Positions 29,857 to 38,068 of a stretch of DNA of 64,000 nucleotides are shown piece after piece (within the stretch, counting starts at the first letter, position 1; each line of letters begins with the position of its first letter). The notes below the pieces were generated by a model. It was not told where the DNA came from. It ran no database searches and saw nothing but the letters and a program-made list of their open reading frames with translations. The stretch comes from Thioflexithrix psekupsensis (GTDB taxonomy: Bacteria > Pseudomonadota > Gammaproteobacteria > Beggiatoales > Beggiatoaceae). The stretch spans positions 62,001 to 126,000 of the forward strand of contig NZ_MSLT01000018.1 in the NCBI RefSeq assembly GCF_002149925.1. Direction: 5' to 3'. A program made the translations under genes and the position numbers.

Positions 29857-30210
29857 TTACTCTGTTATGGTAAATGTGCCATAATCGCAGACATTAAAAC
29901 GAGAATGAGTTAATTCCGTGCCGTCAGAAAAAACCATGAGAAAATCGAACATGCAATAGCCCGTATTGTCATTAAAATTAACTTCGACTTCTTCCCCAGA
30001 AGGCAGCACATCCACATCTAACACATCTTCTTCCCATTCTTCCGTCCCCGTATTAGAGCCGTAAAACTCTACTAAATCCATAGAAGTATTATTGACCACC
30101 AACACCCGACGATTGTAGGAATCGGCTGCCGAAAGATTCGCCATTGGTAATGCAATTAACGCCGTCAATAAGCCAGTGAAAAATATACGCTTTACAGGAA
30201 AAAAAATCAT
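29857..30210 (-). CDS. small secreted protein of unknown function
   Basis: A signal peptide (hydrophobic FFTGLLTALIALPMANLSA, cleavage after SAA or SA) precedes about 85 acidic residues. Landmarks are the VVNNTSMDLVEFYGSNTG stretch, a very acidic EEWEEDVLDVDV segment and two cysteines (GYCMFDF and NVCDYG) that could form a disulfide. I recall similar small secreted proteins in other Proteobacteria and cyanobacteria, without a known role. It forms a single-gene unit between two terminator-like hairpins. Confidence 0.7.
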   Translation of the reverse strand: MIFFPVKRIFFTGLLTALIALPMANLSAADSYNRRVLVVNNTSMDLVEFYGSNTGTEEWEEDVLDVDVLPSGEEVEVNFNDNTGYCMFDFLMVFSDGTELTHSRFNVCDYGTFTITE

Positions 30211-30296
30211 TGTTTATCTCCTCACTTTGGTTGTTCACAGGGAATGGGATTATAACAGACGGATTAGTCACGGGAAATCACTTTTTATCCTTCAAA

Positions 30297-30346
30297 AAAA
30301 GCCCTCTTTATTCATTTTCATTAAAAAACAAACAAAGAGGGCTTTA
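30297..30346. terminator. terminator after the Mo-reductase operon
   Basis: AAAAGCCCTCTTT (ending about 30309) pairs with AAAGAGGGCTTT (about 30334-30345). A run of T follows on the minus strand (A-run at 30294-30300 on the plus strand). It would stop the minus-strand operon whose last gene ends at 30367. Confidence 0.8.
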
Positions 30347-30366
30347 AAATCAAAGTCCAAAAATGG

Positions 30367-31026
30367 CTAAACCACAAGCGCATTCACGGACAAAACATCA
30401 TCTAATAAACCACGGAATTCTTCTAAATAAGCCTGTGTTAATAAGGCTAAACCACCAAAATAAGCCGTTGCAGATCGCTGGGCGACGCGTGCGGCAAAAT
30501 CTTTAAACCACACCAATAAATGCTCGTCCATAAATGAACGCACTTCATTTAAATGTGCTGTTTTATCATCTAATAATAAAAGATGACTTAAAAACTGTAA
30601 TTGATACACCAAATGATCTTCAGAACGAACGCGCCAATTATCCACTTGCAATTGATAATTTTCATACCATTTGCGCACTTTAAACATCGGCTCTTGACGC
30701 ATTAAACCATCTTCATCTAACCACACCGATTCACACGGCGAAGCCTGATATTGATGATTTAAATAAATCGCCGCGAAATCAGCCGCTAATTCATCTAAGA
30801 CCTCTTGTGTTAGAGGATTGGGTAAAGCGGTCAATGCCGTTTGCATTAATTGACAACAATCTTGTCCCCGCGCCGACTGCAAATGCAAACCCAAACTATA
30901 CGGAAAATTTGCCGTTGATAATTGGGTTAATAATTCGGCAGTCGGTTCACGATCATGCAGTAGGGCAAACAATTCCAAATCTCGCCCTACCGCATGTCGC
31001 CAAGTGGCCAACCACGTGTTATCCAT
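30367..31026 (-). CDS. TorD/DmsD-family maturation chaperone
   Basis: This 219-residue all-helical protein belongs to the family that binds Tat signals of molybdoenzymes and holds them until cofactor insertion. It has the EPMFKVRKWYENYQL-type region, and LDEDGLMRQEP stands where family members have a conserved acidic loop. The chosen ATG at 31026 overlaps the ferredoxin-subunit stop by eight bases and has AAGGTAAGG upstream. The start at 31059 would overlap far more. It is the last gene of the operon. Confidence 0.85.
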   Translation of the reverse strand: MDNTWLATWRHAVGRDLELFALLHDREPTAELLTQLSTANFPYSLGLHLQSARGQDCCQLMQTALTALPNPLTQEVLDELAADFAAIYLNHQYQASPCESVWLDEDGLMRQEPMFKVRKWYENYQLQVDNWRVRSEDHLVYQLQFLSHLLLLDDKTAHLNEVRSFMDEHLLVWFKDFAARVAQRSATAYFGGLALLTQAYLEEFRGLLDDVLSVNALVV

Positions 31027-31717
31027 CGACCTTACCTTGACGGTGTGCGATGAATACAATAGAGGGCTTAGTGAGTTCAGGATTGGCTAAATTTTTAATG
31101 CGATCAACGGGTGTTTCTCCGGGGCCAATGGCTTTGGTGGCGAATTGTCCCGCACGCAACTGATCAATGGGGCCAATATCCAACACCCGCATCATACACG
31201 CTGCCACGCAATACGGATGACGACCTGCTTCCAATTCGTCAATACACATATTACATTTTTTCACCAAACCATCTTCAGGATCAAACTGGGGCGCGCCATA
31301 AGGACAAGCCGCTTCACACCGCCGACAACCAATACACAAAGTCGAATCAATATCAACGACACCATTATCTGCCCGCTTCCAAATCGCACCTGTAGGACAT
31401 GTCGGCAAACAAGCAGGCTCCGCACAATGGTTGCAGGACATATTGACTTTGTAAGCGTAAACATTGGGAAACGTTCCCCCTTCGACATACGAAACTCGAC
31501 GGAATCGCGGCCCCGCATTCAAACCATTCTTGTCTTTACAAGCAATTTCACAAGCGCGACAACCAATACAATCCACATTATTGTGAACAAATCCCACCTG
31601 CACTTGTGGTTTAACGGGTTCATAATAGGTGCGTTTTTTGGCCTTAATCGCTTCTTTGACACGAGCGACGGCCTCTTCACTTTGCAAATTCGGATTATTT
31701 TTCGGAATACTCGTCAT
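31019..31717 (-). CDS. DmsB-like four-cluster ferredoxin subunit
   Basis: This electron-transfer subunit of a molybdopterin reductase has 16 cysteines in four clusters: CIGCRACEIAC, CNHCAEPACLPTC, CIGCRRCEAAC and CNMCIDEL...CVAAC. There is no own signal peptide, so it is exported as a complex with the Tat-bearing large subunit. ATG 31717 has GGAGG seven bases upstream and is preferred to 31753. It would pass electrons from the cytochrome to the Mo site. No DmsC-type membrane anchor is encoded nearby. Confidence 0.93.
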   Translation of the reverse strand: MTSIPKNNPNLQSEEAVARVKEAIKAKKRTYYEPVKPQVQVGFVHNNVDCIGCRACEIACKDKNGLNAGPRFRRVSYVEGGTFPNVYAYKVNMSCNHCAEPACLPTCPTGAIWKRADNGVVDIDSTLCIGCRRCEAACPYGAPQFDPEDGLVKKCNMCIDELEAGRHPYCVAACMMRVLDIGPIDQLRAGQFATKAIGPGETPVDRIKNLANPELTKPSIVFIAHRQGKVDG

Positions 31718-31771
31718 TATCTGGCCTCCGCCATTGTGCGTTATCATAAGCACAATGGCTGTGTGAACGGG

Positions 31772-34366
31772 TTATAAATCTCTGCGGAACACTTGGCTGC
31801 GCGCCGTCGCTTTCACATCCCAACCGGGACGATGCACACGCCCTTCTGTCGCTTTGCGCAAGGTCACCAGACAGGTGTTATAAGCGAAACCGCCCGCGGG
31901 ACTGGGTTCATCATTGGTCAAGAAATCGGGGTTGCCGCCCAAATCCCAGCCATTTTCATCCAAATCCATCCACGCTCCTTCATAAACCACCACCACCCCA
32001 GGCATACACAATTCAGTGACATACGCAGGCAAGACAATCCCACCGCGATCATTCCACACTTCTATCGTGTCTCCCGTCTGAATGCCCAGCCGTTTGGCAT
32101 CGCTGGCATTAATGGTAATTTCTTGCGCAAAAGTCTCGCGTAACCACGGAATATTGTGGAAAATCGAGTGGGTACGCCAGCGCGGATGCGGCGAAATCAG
32201 ATGGAACGGGTATTTTTGCGTCAAGGGATGATTCAACGACTCCCACGGCTCAATCCATTTCGGAATCGCGGGGATATAATAACCGTATTGCGTTTTAGTC
32301 CAATCGGTAATCTGTGCCAACGTGGTAGAGAAGATTTCAATGCGTCCCGACGGAGTCGCCCATTTCACGCCTTTTTCCACATTGTCTTGGAAGGCCACAT
32401 GCGGACGTGGTAATTTAAACTTATACACGCCATGCCGTTTAAAGTCCTCCCACGGCATCGTAACCCCTTGATGAGGCATGACTTTATGTTCCCACCAATC
32501 GCGCAAATACGCTTCATCAACCGCGTCATCATTGTGGAAATAATCACGAGTGGCTTTGGGATTAAATCGCTCACCAAAACCCAAACGATAGGCCAGTTCA
32601 GTGAACACTTGGAAATCGGTTTTTGATTCGCCCAGAGGTTGAATCACTTTAGGACGGTGAATGTAGTAATGTCCTTTGTACCACGGTAACGCGACATCGT
32701 GACGCTCAAAATGCGTGGCAATCGGCAGCAGCACATCCGCCCAAATCCCCGACGGCGTAATGGTGGAATCCATACACACCACCATATCCAATTTTTTAAT
32801 CGCGGAGATTTCTTTATTAATATTGGTCAACTGGTTAAACCAATCCGAACCTTGCCAGAAAATACCGCGAATATTGGGAATGACACCGTCTAATTCATCT
32901 TGGCGCGGCCACAAACCAATTTCCTCGCGCTTAACGTTCGGATAATTGAGAACGCAATGCGCCCAACGGTCTGACTTAATCGACGCAAACCAGACATTAG
33001 CAAATTCATCATAAGGATAAGCGATCCCTTCAGCGTGCCACGCTTTGCCCACGCCTTCCGCACAACCACCCAATACGCCAATATTTCCCGTCATGGCTTG
33101 TAATGCAGCAGCCATACGGTTGTATTGTTCGCCATAGGCGTTACGTCCGGGTGACCAAGAGGCCTTTAATGCAGCGGGTTTAGTGGTCGCATAGAGATGC
33201 GCCAATTTGGCAATGTCTTGTGCAGAAACACCACAAATTTGCGCTGCCCATTCAGGCGTTTTCGGCACGCCATCTGACCAGCCCATAATGTAATCTTTAA
33301 AACTTTCTTGACCTTGCGCCCAATTCGGCATCGTTTCCCGATCCATGCCTTGCACGAAACGGTTAATAAAGCCTTGATCTTGCAAGCCATTGGCGAAAAT
33401 ATAATAAGCCATCCCCGCCATCATGGCCGCGTCGGTATTCGGTCGGATCGGAATCCACCACGCATCATAAGCCGAAGCCGAATCAGTATAAATCGGATCA
33501 ATCACCACAAAACGACAGCCACGTTGTTTCGCCATTCGCATGTAATAGAAAGTATTGCCACCATGGAAGGTATAGGCCGGATTCCAGCCCCACATGATGA
33601 TCAATTTAGAGAAGGCAAAGGCATCATCTTCGTTGCCATCTTCAATCGTGCCAAAAGTCATACGCGAACTAAAAGTGGTCGCCTGATAAGACGGCACTGA
33701 CCACGAATTGGTACGGCAACCAAACATGCCTAAAAACCGACCCAATAAGCCTTCAATCTGATCCGATTTATGCAGCACGCCATAAGAAGCCCCCGCATAA
33801 CTTTGATCTAATAAAGCTGTTGGGCCATATTTTTGTTTTAATTCCTGCATCCGATAGGCAACCATGCCCAAAGCTTCATCCCAAGAAGCCCGCTTGAATT
33901 TGCCCTCACCTCGCGCCCCAACGCGAATCATCGGATACAATAAACGCTCTGCCGAATACAAACGAGAGCGATAAGAACGCCCCCGCAAACAAGCCCGCAA
34001 TTGTGGTTCTTCAAAAGTATCTTTGCCCACGACTCCATTGTGTTGATAACGGCCGTCATCTGTGGACAAACGCACAATCACATCGCCTTTTTTATGGGCG
34101 ACCAACATGTGCCGCGAACCGCAGTTATGGGCGCAACTGGTCACCACCGTTTCCAATTGATCATCGCGCAAATACGGCTCATAGGCAAAAGCCTGACTGT
34201 CACTCGGTACTAAACTCAGTCCCAATCCACCCAAACCCGCCGCACTGGCTGCGGTCAATGAACTTTTTAAGAAGTCACGGCGATTGAGATTTAAGCTGTC
34301 ATGTAAGCGTTGTTCAACGCTAGGTTCAACGCTGGTTTGTTCTATTTTTTCTGCTATATCAGTCAT
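31772..34366 (-). CDS. Mo-bisPGD oxidoreductase, DmsA-like catalytic subunit
   Basis: The 864-residue protein has a Tat signal (NRRDFLKSS near residue 29). The DmsA-like segments RACLRGRSYRSRLYSAERLLYP and VGARGEGKFKRASWDEAL follow, as do the bisPGD-binding domains and a C-terminal cap with DPEPSPAG-like residues. The N-terminal cluster motif reads C-x3-C-x3-H instead of C-x3-C-x3-C; the codons are TGC, TGC and CAC. A Ser in the stretch SVPSYQATTF aligns roughly where DmsA has its Mo-ligand Ser, by eye. It should act in the periplasm on an S-oxide or N-oxide; the substrate is not settled by sequence. Its operon supplies a ferredoxin subunit, a chaperone and a cytochrome. Confidence 0.92.
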   Translation of the reverse strand: MTDIAEKIEQTSVEPSVEQRLHDSLNLNRRDFLKSSLTAASAAGLGGLGLSLVPSDSQAFAYEPYLRDDQLETVVTSCAHNCGSRHMLVAHKKGDVIVRLSTDDGRYQHNGVVGKDTFEEPQLRACLRGRSYRSRLYSAERLLYPMIRVGARGEGKFKRASWDEALGMVAYRMQELKQKYGPTALLDQSYAGASYGVLHKSDQIEGLLGRFLGMFGCRTNSWSVPSYQATTFSSRMTFGTIEDGNEDDAFAFSKLIIMWGWNPAYTFHGGNTFYYMRMAKQRGCRFVVIDPIYTDSASAYDAWWIPIRPNTDAAMMAGMAYYIFANGLQDQGFINRFVQGMDRETMPNWAQGQESFKDYIMGWSDGVPKTPEWAAQICGVSAQDIAKLAHLYATTKPAALKASWSPGRNAYGEQYNRMAAALQAMTGNIGVLGGCAEGVGKAWHAEGIAYPYDEFANVWFASIKSDRWAHCVLNYPNVKREEIGLWPRQDELDGVIPNIRGIFWQGSDWFNQLTNINKEISAIKKLDMVVCMDSTITPSGIWADVLLPIATHFERHDVALPWYKGHYYIHRPKVIQPLGESKTDFQVFTELAYRLGFGERFNPKATRDYFHNDDAVDEAYLRDWWEHKVMPHQGVTMPWEDFKRHGVYKFKLPRPHVAFQDNVEKGVKWATPSGRIEIFSTTLAQITDWTKTQYGYYIPAIPKWIEPWESLNHPLTQKYPFHLISPHPRWRTHSIFHNIPWLRETFAQEITINASDAKRLGIQTGDTIEVWNDRGGIVLPAYVTELCMPGVVVVYEGAWMDLDENGWDLGGNPDFLTNDEPSPAGGFAYNTCLVTLRKATEGRVHRPGWDVKATARSQVFRRDL

Positions 34367-34378
34367 GAGAAGACCTCT

Positions 34379-35137
34379 TTATTCGGCCGCTTTGGGCAGT
34401 TGAAAACGGGCTGCTGACTCAGTTGGGCGATTTTTTGCCCATTCAGGAATCGTGGCGGCCATGCCCGGCCACGCATGACGCGGATACGGGTAACTAATGC
34501 GATACCACGCTCTCCCCCCATGACAGCCATAACATGAATCAGAATTGGCTTGTCCTGCTTTTTCAATGGCTTCAGCATTTAAATAATTGACTTGATGGCG
34601 CGTGGTACGAATTGCCACGTGGCAAGTCATACAACTTTGAAACATCGGCTGAGATTGCGCCCAAGGACTCGGCAGACCCATTTGCTGGTAATCCATTTGA
34701 CCATGACATTTTAAGCAAGTGGTTTCTGGATTAACCGTTTTACGCAAGGTAAAGCCGGCATCAGTGCTGGTCGGTGGAATTGGGGCTTCTTCGCGGGAAC
34801 TGTGGCCTTCATGACAAGTGTTACATTTTAGATTCATCAATTCCTTTGCCATTGGGGTGACCAAATGGCGACGATGAAATGTTTCTTGTTCTCCGTCATA
34901 AACGCTTAACGTCTGATACCACGCTAAGGCTTCGGAGGCTTTCACACCTGCGGGAGATTCGCTTTTGACACTCTTTTCTAAGATTTCTTGGTGACACGCC
35001 AGACATTGTTCATTGGTGGCGGTCTCAATGGCGGGTTTGAAATGCAAAGGATGCCAAATAGCGGCTTGATAATCGGTTTCGGGCGCGGCAAATGCGGCTT
35101 GAACCGCAAATAGCAACGCAATAAGAGCTATCCTCAT
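34379..35137 (-). CDS. periplasmic pentaheme c-type cytochrome
   Basis: A signal peptide (MRIALIALLFAVQAAFA) precedes a domain of about 230 residues with five CxxCH motifs: CLACH, CNTCH, CLKCH, CMTCH and CYGCH. Several extra His residues could be distal ligands. ATG 35137 is preceded by GAGAGG; 35155 is an in-frame alternative. It lies 12 bp upstream of the molybdoenzyme gene, which makes it the likely electron donor in place of a membrane anchor subunit. The pattern is somewhat like DmsE/OTR-type cytochromes, but I cannot place it in a named family. Confidence 0.9.
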   Translation of the reverse strand: MRIALIALLFAVQAAFAAPETDYQAAIWHPLHFKPAIETATNEQCLACHQEILEKSVKSESPAGVKASEALAWYQTLSVYDGEQETFHRRHLVTPMAKELMNLKCNTCHEGHSSREEAPIPPTSTDAGFTLRKTVNPETTCLKCHGQMDYQQMGLPSPWAQSQPMFQSCMTCHVAIRTTRHQVNYLNAEAIEKAGQANSDSCYGCHGGRAWYRISYPYPRHAWPGMAATIPEWAKNRPTESAARFQLPKAAE

Positions 35138-35230
35138 TGGCCTCTCACTCCTCATCAGTTGGGTTCTAAGGATGTTGGTCGTGTTTTTTTTAAGTTTTTC
35201 TAAAAATACATTATGCCAATAGACTCAAGA

Positions 35231-35264
35231 AAAAGGCCGCAACCGAAAACTGCTGCGGCCTTTT
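35231..35264. terminator. terminator or attenuator after the Met-rich gene
   Basis: AAAAGGCCGCA (35231-35241) pairs with TGCGGCCTTTT (35254-35264). On the minus strand it is followed by TTTTTCTT, a good intrinsic terminator. It sits between the Met-rich gene and the cytochrome gene, so readthrough could set a high ratio of Met-rich protein to enzyme. Confidence 0.8.
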
Positions 35265-35277
35265 AAATTCAGGTGAA

Positions 35278-36492
35278 TTAGTTGCCGCTCATGCCGGACA
35301 TTTCACCCATACCAGACATACCGCTCATGCCGTCCATACCAGACATGCCGCTCATTCCGCCCATGCCTGACATGCCGCTCATGCCGTCCATACCAGACAT
35401 GCCGCTCATTCCGCCCATGCCTGACATGCCGCTCATGCCGCCCATGCCTGACATGCCGCTCATGCCGCCCATGCCTGACATGCCGCTCATGCCGCCCATG
35501 CCTGACATGCCGCCCATACCGGACATGCCACCCATGCCTGACATGCCGCTCATTCCGCCCATGCCTGACATACCGCCCATGCCGCTCATGCCGGACATAC
35601 CGCCCATGCCACCCATTCCAGACATACCGCTCATGCCAGTCGGGGGCAACCAGTAGTAGCCGCCCATACCGGACATGCCACCCATTCCGCCCATGCCGGA
35701 CATACCGCCCATGCCAGACATGCCACCCATTCCGCCCATGCCAGACATGCCACCCATGCCGGACATACCGCCCATGCCACCCATTCCAGACATACCGCCC
35801 ATGCCGGACATTCCAGACATGCCGCTCATTTGCCCAGATACAGTGTAAGTCATTGAGGGATAGAAGTAGATGTTGCCATCAGGAGTGATGTGGAAGTAAG
35901 CGCGAGAAGTCACTACTTGGCTGCCACCATAGCCGCTCATGCCGGACATTCCAGACATGCCGCCCATTCCTGACATGCCACCCATGCCACCCATTCCGGA
36001 CATGCCACCCATGCCGCCCATTCCGGACATGCCACCCATTCCCGACATGCCACCCATTCCAGACATGCCACCCATGCCGCCCATTCCTGACATGCCACCC
36101 ATACCTGACATACCAGCCATGCCGCCCATTCCAGACATGCCATCCATACCGGCCATGCCGCTCATTCCGCCCATGCCAGACATGCCGCTCATTCCGCCCA
36201 TGCCAGACATACCGCTCATGCCACCCATGCCAGACATACCACTCATTCCGCCCATGCCAGACATGCCGCTCATTCCGCCCATGCCAGACATGCCACTCAT
36301 TCCGTCCATCCCAGACATGCCACTCATTCCGTCCATCCCAGACATGCCACTCATGCCACTCATGCCACCCATTCCGGACATGCCAGACATGCCGTCCATC
36401 CCAGACATACCGCTCATTTCAGCATTTACGATTTGGGGAGCAGCTAAAACAGCAGAAACTAAAGCAGCTAAACCGATTTTTTTAATATTCAT
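35278..36492 (-). CDS. periplasmic Met-rich repeat protein (MSG/MGG repeats)
   Basis: A signal peptide (IGLAALVSAVLAAPQIVNA) is followed by about 380 residues built from the tripeptides MSG and MGG, with some MDG, MAG and MGE. Met therefore recurs at about every third position. Two islands break the pattern: an aromatic segment near residues 190-228 (SRAYFHITPDGNIYFYPSMTY) and YYWLPPTG near 283-290. It starts at ATG 36492, ten bases after AGGAGG, and ends NO cysteine is visible. Met-x-x-Met spacing can bind Cu(I) or Ag(I), and surface Met can be a sacrificial oxidant sink; both roles are inference. It lies upstream of the Mo-reductase genes behind a sigma54 promoter. The repeated DNA may vary in length between strains. 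Confidence 0.9.
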   Translation of the reverse strand: MNIKKIGLAALVSAVLAAPQIVNAEMSGMSGMDGMSGMSGMGGMSGMSGMSGMDGMSGMSGMDGMSGMSGMGGMSGMSGMGGMSGMSGMGGMSGMSGMGGMSGMSGMGGMSGMAGMDGMSGMGGMAGMSGMGGMSGMGGMGGMSGMGGMSGMGGMSGMGGMGGMSGMGGMGGMSGMGGMSGMSGMSGYGGSQVVTSRAYFHITPDGNIYFYPSMTYTVSGQMSGMSGMSGMGGMSGMGGMGGMSGMGGMSGMGGMGGMSGMGGMSGMGGMGGMSGMGGYYWLPPTGMSGMSGMGGMGGMSGMSGMGGMSGMGGMSGMSGMGGMSGMGGMSGMGGMSGMSGMGGMSGMSGMGGMSGMSGMGGMSGMSGMDGMSGMSGMGGMSGMSGMDGMSGMSGMGEMSGMSGN

Positions 36493-36627
36493 AAGTCAAC
36501 GTCCTCCTGGTAGGGGTTTTGTTCTCAATTTCGTGATTAAGGAATTTGAACACTGCCGACGCTTTCACCGTTTCCCGTATCGTTATCCATAATGCCAGTC
36601 GCGGGTAGCGTCAACGCTCACAGATGA

Positions 36628-36643
36628 AGCAAGCCTTGTGCCG
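36628..36643 (-). promoter_or_regulatory. sigma54 -24/-12 promoter of the Met-rich gene
   Basis: On the minus strand the sequence is CGGCACAAGGCTTGCT, with GG (36642-36641) and GC (36630-36629) exactly ten bases apart as sigma54 requires. Transcription would start near 36617, leaving a leader of about 125 bases before ATG 36492. The NtrC-type activator at 39961-41319 is the obvious candidate regulator. Confidence 0.75.
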
Positions 36644-36844
36644 TCATGGTAAATATAAGATTAACTTATTGATTAGTTTGATGTTTATTTGAAAAGGTTC
36701 CGGTTTCCTTGGGCTTGATCTCTTCCAAACACTGTCAAATTGTCAGTGCATTGAAGAACACTTTACAGGAAAACCTTAGATTTCAAGCATCAATCCCAGT
36801 GACATTTTGTCTTTTGCACCACAGCATAATGGTGATTCTGCCGC

Positions 36845-37468
36845 TTACTCACGGCTCCACAACATCCAACCCATATCACCTTCTTCGGTCAGTTGCCATC
36901 CTGACGGAGCTAACAATGTGTGAATGTGCTGGGCTAAAGCAGAAGGCATAGCAGCAGCGGATTCTACCGGTGGGAACAACAACACGCCCCCATCGGATAA
37001 ATTCACGACACCCCATTCGTCTAACCCCGGTTCTTGTACAGTATCAGGGACTTCAGGCGGTGGTGGTGTATCACTTGCAATCACGTCTGTCACCACAGGG
37101 ATTGCAGGAGGGGCAGTTTCAGTTACAATGACATCAGTGACAATGGGATCGGGGATGGGTTTAATCGTTTGCGACGTGTCAATGATCACCACAGGAGTAG
37201 GCAACTCTTCCACAGAAGCATCCGCTTCAGATGGCGGAAGGCTCAGCGCGGCCGATTCAGGTAACGGCGCACTGGATTCTGTTGTTTCGACAACCATTTC
37301 TGCGGGTGCTGTTGTCGTTGCCACAGAAGCGACAGTCTCGGTTGGTGGTGGCGGGGCAGGGGGTTGCTTGCCTTGTTGACGCGACAACAGCCCGTTCAAA
37401 CTCACAATAATCACCACCACCGCCACCAACCCAAACCAAAACAACGACACGTTGGACTCTTTCGCCAT
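36845..37468 (-). CDS. membrane-anchored Pro/Thr/Val-rich protein of unknown function
   Basis: One N-terminal membrane helix (LFWFGLVAVVVIIVSLNGL, about residues 8-27) is followed by a low-complexity region rich in Pro, Val, Thr and Glu (about 30-150). A C-terminal domain of about 50 residues ends GWMLWSRE. The likely topology is an anchored periplasmic protein with a flexible stalk. ATG 37468 has AGAGGAG upstream and is preferred to 37495. It follows a small secreted-protein gene by 14 bp and lies upstream of the Met-rich gene on the same strand, so it may belong to the same functional unit. Confidence 0.7.
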   Translation of the reverse strand: MAKESNVSLFWFGLVAVVVIIVSLNGLLSRQQGKQPPAPPPPTETVASVATTTAPAEMVVETTESSAPLPESAALSLPPSEADASVEELPTPVVIIDTSQTIKPIPDPIVTDVIVTETAPPAIPVVTDVIASDTPPPPEVPDTVQEPGLDEWGVVNLSDGGVLLFPPVESAAAMPSALAQHIHTLLAPSGWQLTEEGDMGWMLWSRE

Positions 37469-37482
37469 GTAAAACTCCTCTG

Positions 37483-37767
37483 TTATTGATGCCAATAACG
37501 AATATCATAAACGCCCGTCATGCCGGGACGACTAAAAGGTGTGTACCACGCCCCTTGGTTTTCTAAAAAACGCAAACTGGGAGGATACGGTTGCCAAACG
37601 CCGTGTAGAGCCTGTTGATACCATTGTGGGGTTTTCACATGATGTTGAATGACAGGCGCATTTGGACGTTGGGCAGGGTTAGACCCTGCGATAAAAGTGT
37701 CTGCCATTAGCGGCGTGCTGGCAAGCGATAATCCCAAAGATAAGCAAAAAAAAGAACCCCATTTCAT
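37483..37767 (-). CDS. small secreted protein of unknown function
   Basis: The ATG at 37767, behind AGGAG, gives a 94-residue protein with a clear signal peptide (WGSFFCLSLGLSLASTPLMA). The mature part is about 70 residues, rich in Pro, Tyr, Trp and Gln (KTPQWYQQALHGVWQPYPPS). A longer frame from 37905 has no ribosome site. It is the first gene of a probable two-gene unit with the anchored protein at 36845-37468. No family was recognised. Confidence 0.7.
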   Translation of the reverse strand: MKWGSFFCLSLGLSLASTPLMADTFIAGSNPAQRPNAPVIQHHVKTPQWYQQALHGVWQPYPPSLRFLENQGAWYTPFSRPGMTGVYDIRYWHQ

Positions 37768-37807
37768 GGTTATTAACTCCTGATTGAAGTAACAGATCGA
37801 CAAAAAA

Positions 37808-37849
37808 CACGGCGTTTCACTTTTTTGGGTGGTGTGAAGCACGCCGTGA
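37808..37849. promoter_or_regulatory. long hairpin upstream of the small secreted-protein gene
   Basis: CACGGCGTTTCAC (37808-37820) pairs with GTGAAGCACGCCGTG (about 37835-37849), allowing one or two mismatches or a bulge. It lies about 40 bases upstream of ATG 37767, in the likely leader RNA or promoter. On the minus strand the T-rich stretch needed for termination is in the loop, not after the stem, so a leader role is more likely. Confidence 0.45.
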
Positions 37850-38068
37850 CAATTAACGATTAAGAAAAGCGAAAGATTAGGCGAATCCACATAAATGTTG
37901 TACAATTAACAACCGCGTCCCAACAAAGACAAACAATCGCATGGCAGGGCAAAGGAAGCATTGATGAAATCGCTCCCTCCATGTGTGCATAACAATAATT
38001 ATGCCCGCTTAGAAAAATTAAATAACCTATTGAAATAAGAAAGAAAAAATTAAATCTGGGAGATTTTC

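Noticed and set aside
35170-35225. Possible second sigma54 promoter (TTGGCA) before the cytochrome gene
   Set aside because: The -12 GC is missing at the required distance, so only the Met-rich gene has a convincing site.
35282-36592. Long plus-strand frames rich in MPDIP/MPPMP opposite the Met-rich gene
   Set aside because: They arise because the 9-bp repeat is open on both strands. They lack signal peptide and ribosome site, while the minus-strand frame has both.
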